In this document: positions 5,639 to 5,942 of the stretch, one piece after another
Numbering within the stretch: the first letter of the stretch is position 1
How the letters are laid out: every line of letters starts with the position of its first letter
From: CAYLPJ01 sp964385465
GTDB lineage: Bacteria; Planctomycetota; Phycisphaerae; SM23-33
NCBI GenBank assembly: GCA_964385465.1
Contig: CAYLPJ010000120.1
Coordinates: 1 to 5,942, forward strand
DNA: 5,942 bases
Direction of reading: 5' to 3'
Program-made: the position numbers and the translations under genes
Notes under the pieces: model-generated
What the model saw: the letters and a program-made list of their open reading frames with translations, nothing else
Databases searched by the model: none
What the model was told of the DNA's origin: nothing

Positions 5639-5942
5639 CCGGCGTCACGGAAGGCACGCACCAGGCTTCAAGAACCGGAGAGCAGGCGAGAACCCATCGC
5701 CAAACGCCAGGCCCGGACGCCTCCCAGCGCCGGCCGCGACGCCCGCGCCGCGTAGACGGCCGCCATCGCGCCCGACGCTCCCACGCCTGCCGCGACGCCC
5801 GCGCCGCGTAGACGACCGCCATCGCGCCCGACGCTCTCACGCTTGCCGCGACGCCCGCGCCGCGTAGACGGCCGCCATCTGCGAAGAAGCCGCCGCACCC
5901 GACGACGCCCTCCAGAGCCCGCGTCGCGCCCTGTGGAGTGCG
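5639..5942. other. Non-coding 3' region (304 bp to window end)
   Basis: No reading frame here looks like a real protein. Open frames on the - strand are Arg-rich translations of the tandem repeat, and the 56-bp period shifts frame at each copy. A small GTGAC-CGGC-GTCAC hairpin (5635-5648) overlaps the stop codon of the secreted propeller gene. It is too short, and lacks a T run, to call a terminator. Bases 5649-5732 show nothing I recognise beyond a possible degenerate upstream repeat copy (about 5700-5732). Bases 5880-5942 include a weakly repeat-like stretch (about 5894-5930) and no gene start. Confidence 0.6.
5733..5879. repeat. 56-bp tandem repeat, 2.6 copies
   Basis: Three copies begin with GCCGCGACGCCCGCGCCGCG at 5733, 5789 and 5845, exactly 56 bp apart. 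Copies 1 (5733-5788) and 2 (5789-5844) differ at three positions only, all G/C in copy 1 to A/T in copy 2 (unit positions 27, 49 and 55). Copy 3 matches copy 1 for 35 bp (5845-5879) and then diverges at TGCGAAGAAG. Diverged repeat-like sequence can be seen on both flanks. The whole unit is conserved, so this is not a CRISPR array. The period is not a multiple of three and one + frame meets TAG in each unit, which argues against a protein repeat. A minisatellite or local duplication is the simplest reading. Confidence 0.85.

Noticed and set aside
4627..5811. 394-codon + strand frame running past the end of the secreted propeller gene
   Set aside because: Arg-rich frame-shifted shadow of the propeller repeats that continues into the 56-bp repeat by chance.
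5733..5879. CRISPR array
   Set aside because: The whole 56-bp unit is conserved, with no variable spacers; there are under three copies and no cas genes in the window.
5668..5898. Small - strand open frames through the repeat (for example containing MAAVYAARASR)
   Set aside because: The 56-bp period changes the frame in each copy, so the peptide does not repeat in a meaningful way. I saw no ribosome binding site or known domain.
1..5942. A defence, mobile or biosynthetic system
   Set aside because: No transposase, integrase, nuclease-helicase pair, cas gene, tRNA or attachment-like repeat is seen. The lone Mut7-C protein has no toxin-antitoxin partner, and base composition is uniform along the window.

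Overview
The window is very GC-rich and every real gene in it shows strong GC bias at third codon positions. This keeps several wrong frames open for long stretches. The best lineage clue is the 1081-residue secreted protein at 2393-5638. It joins a short methyltransferase-like domain to PQQ-type beta-propeller repeats and carries signature stretches (IDEWGHALH..GNPVAHD..VGPPRR, and HHHHRCYRNKATDRYILASRRG) that I know from Planctomycetota proteins. A high-GC planctomycete, perhaps of Phycisphaerae type, is therefore the most likely source. This is inference from family memory, not a database result.

Layout from left to right: (1) 1-924, + strand, is the C-terminal quarter of a pyruvate:ferredoxin oxidoreductase that runs off the left edge. 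It keeps the thiamine-diphosphate and Mg sites and the last cluster-binding cysteine. (2) 953-985 is a perfect 14-bp GC hairpin between this gene and the next. (3) 1024-1767, + strand, is a complete Sir2-family NAD-dependent protein deacylase of the CobB/SIRT5 type, with a GTG start behind a good ribosome binding site. (4) 1789-2280, - strand, is a stand-alone Mut7-C (PIN-like RNase plus zinc ribbon) protein, convergent with the sirtuin across only 21 bp. (5) 2281-2392 is a divergent intergenic region with two outward-facing copies of GCGCGRTAGGAT, probably paired promoter -10 regions. (6) 2393-5638, + strand, is the large secreted fusion protein. (7) 5639-5942 has no gene I can support, but it holds a 56-bp tandem repeat (two full copies and a 35-bp third copy).

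Functionally the window looks like ordinary chromosomal housekeeping and lineage-specific genes, not a defence island or mobile element. The oxidoreductase makes acetyl-CoA, and the sirtuin removes acyl groups from lysines. Their adjacency on one strand suggests, without proof, a metabolic link. The Mut7-C protein and the secreted propeller share a promoter region but have no evident common pathway. The least explained items are the exported, apparently inactive methyltransferase-like domain, the His/Cys cluster in the propeller protein, the paired promoter motif and the tandem repeat.
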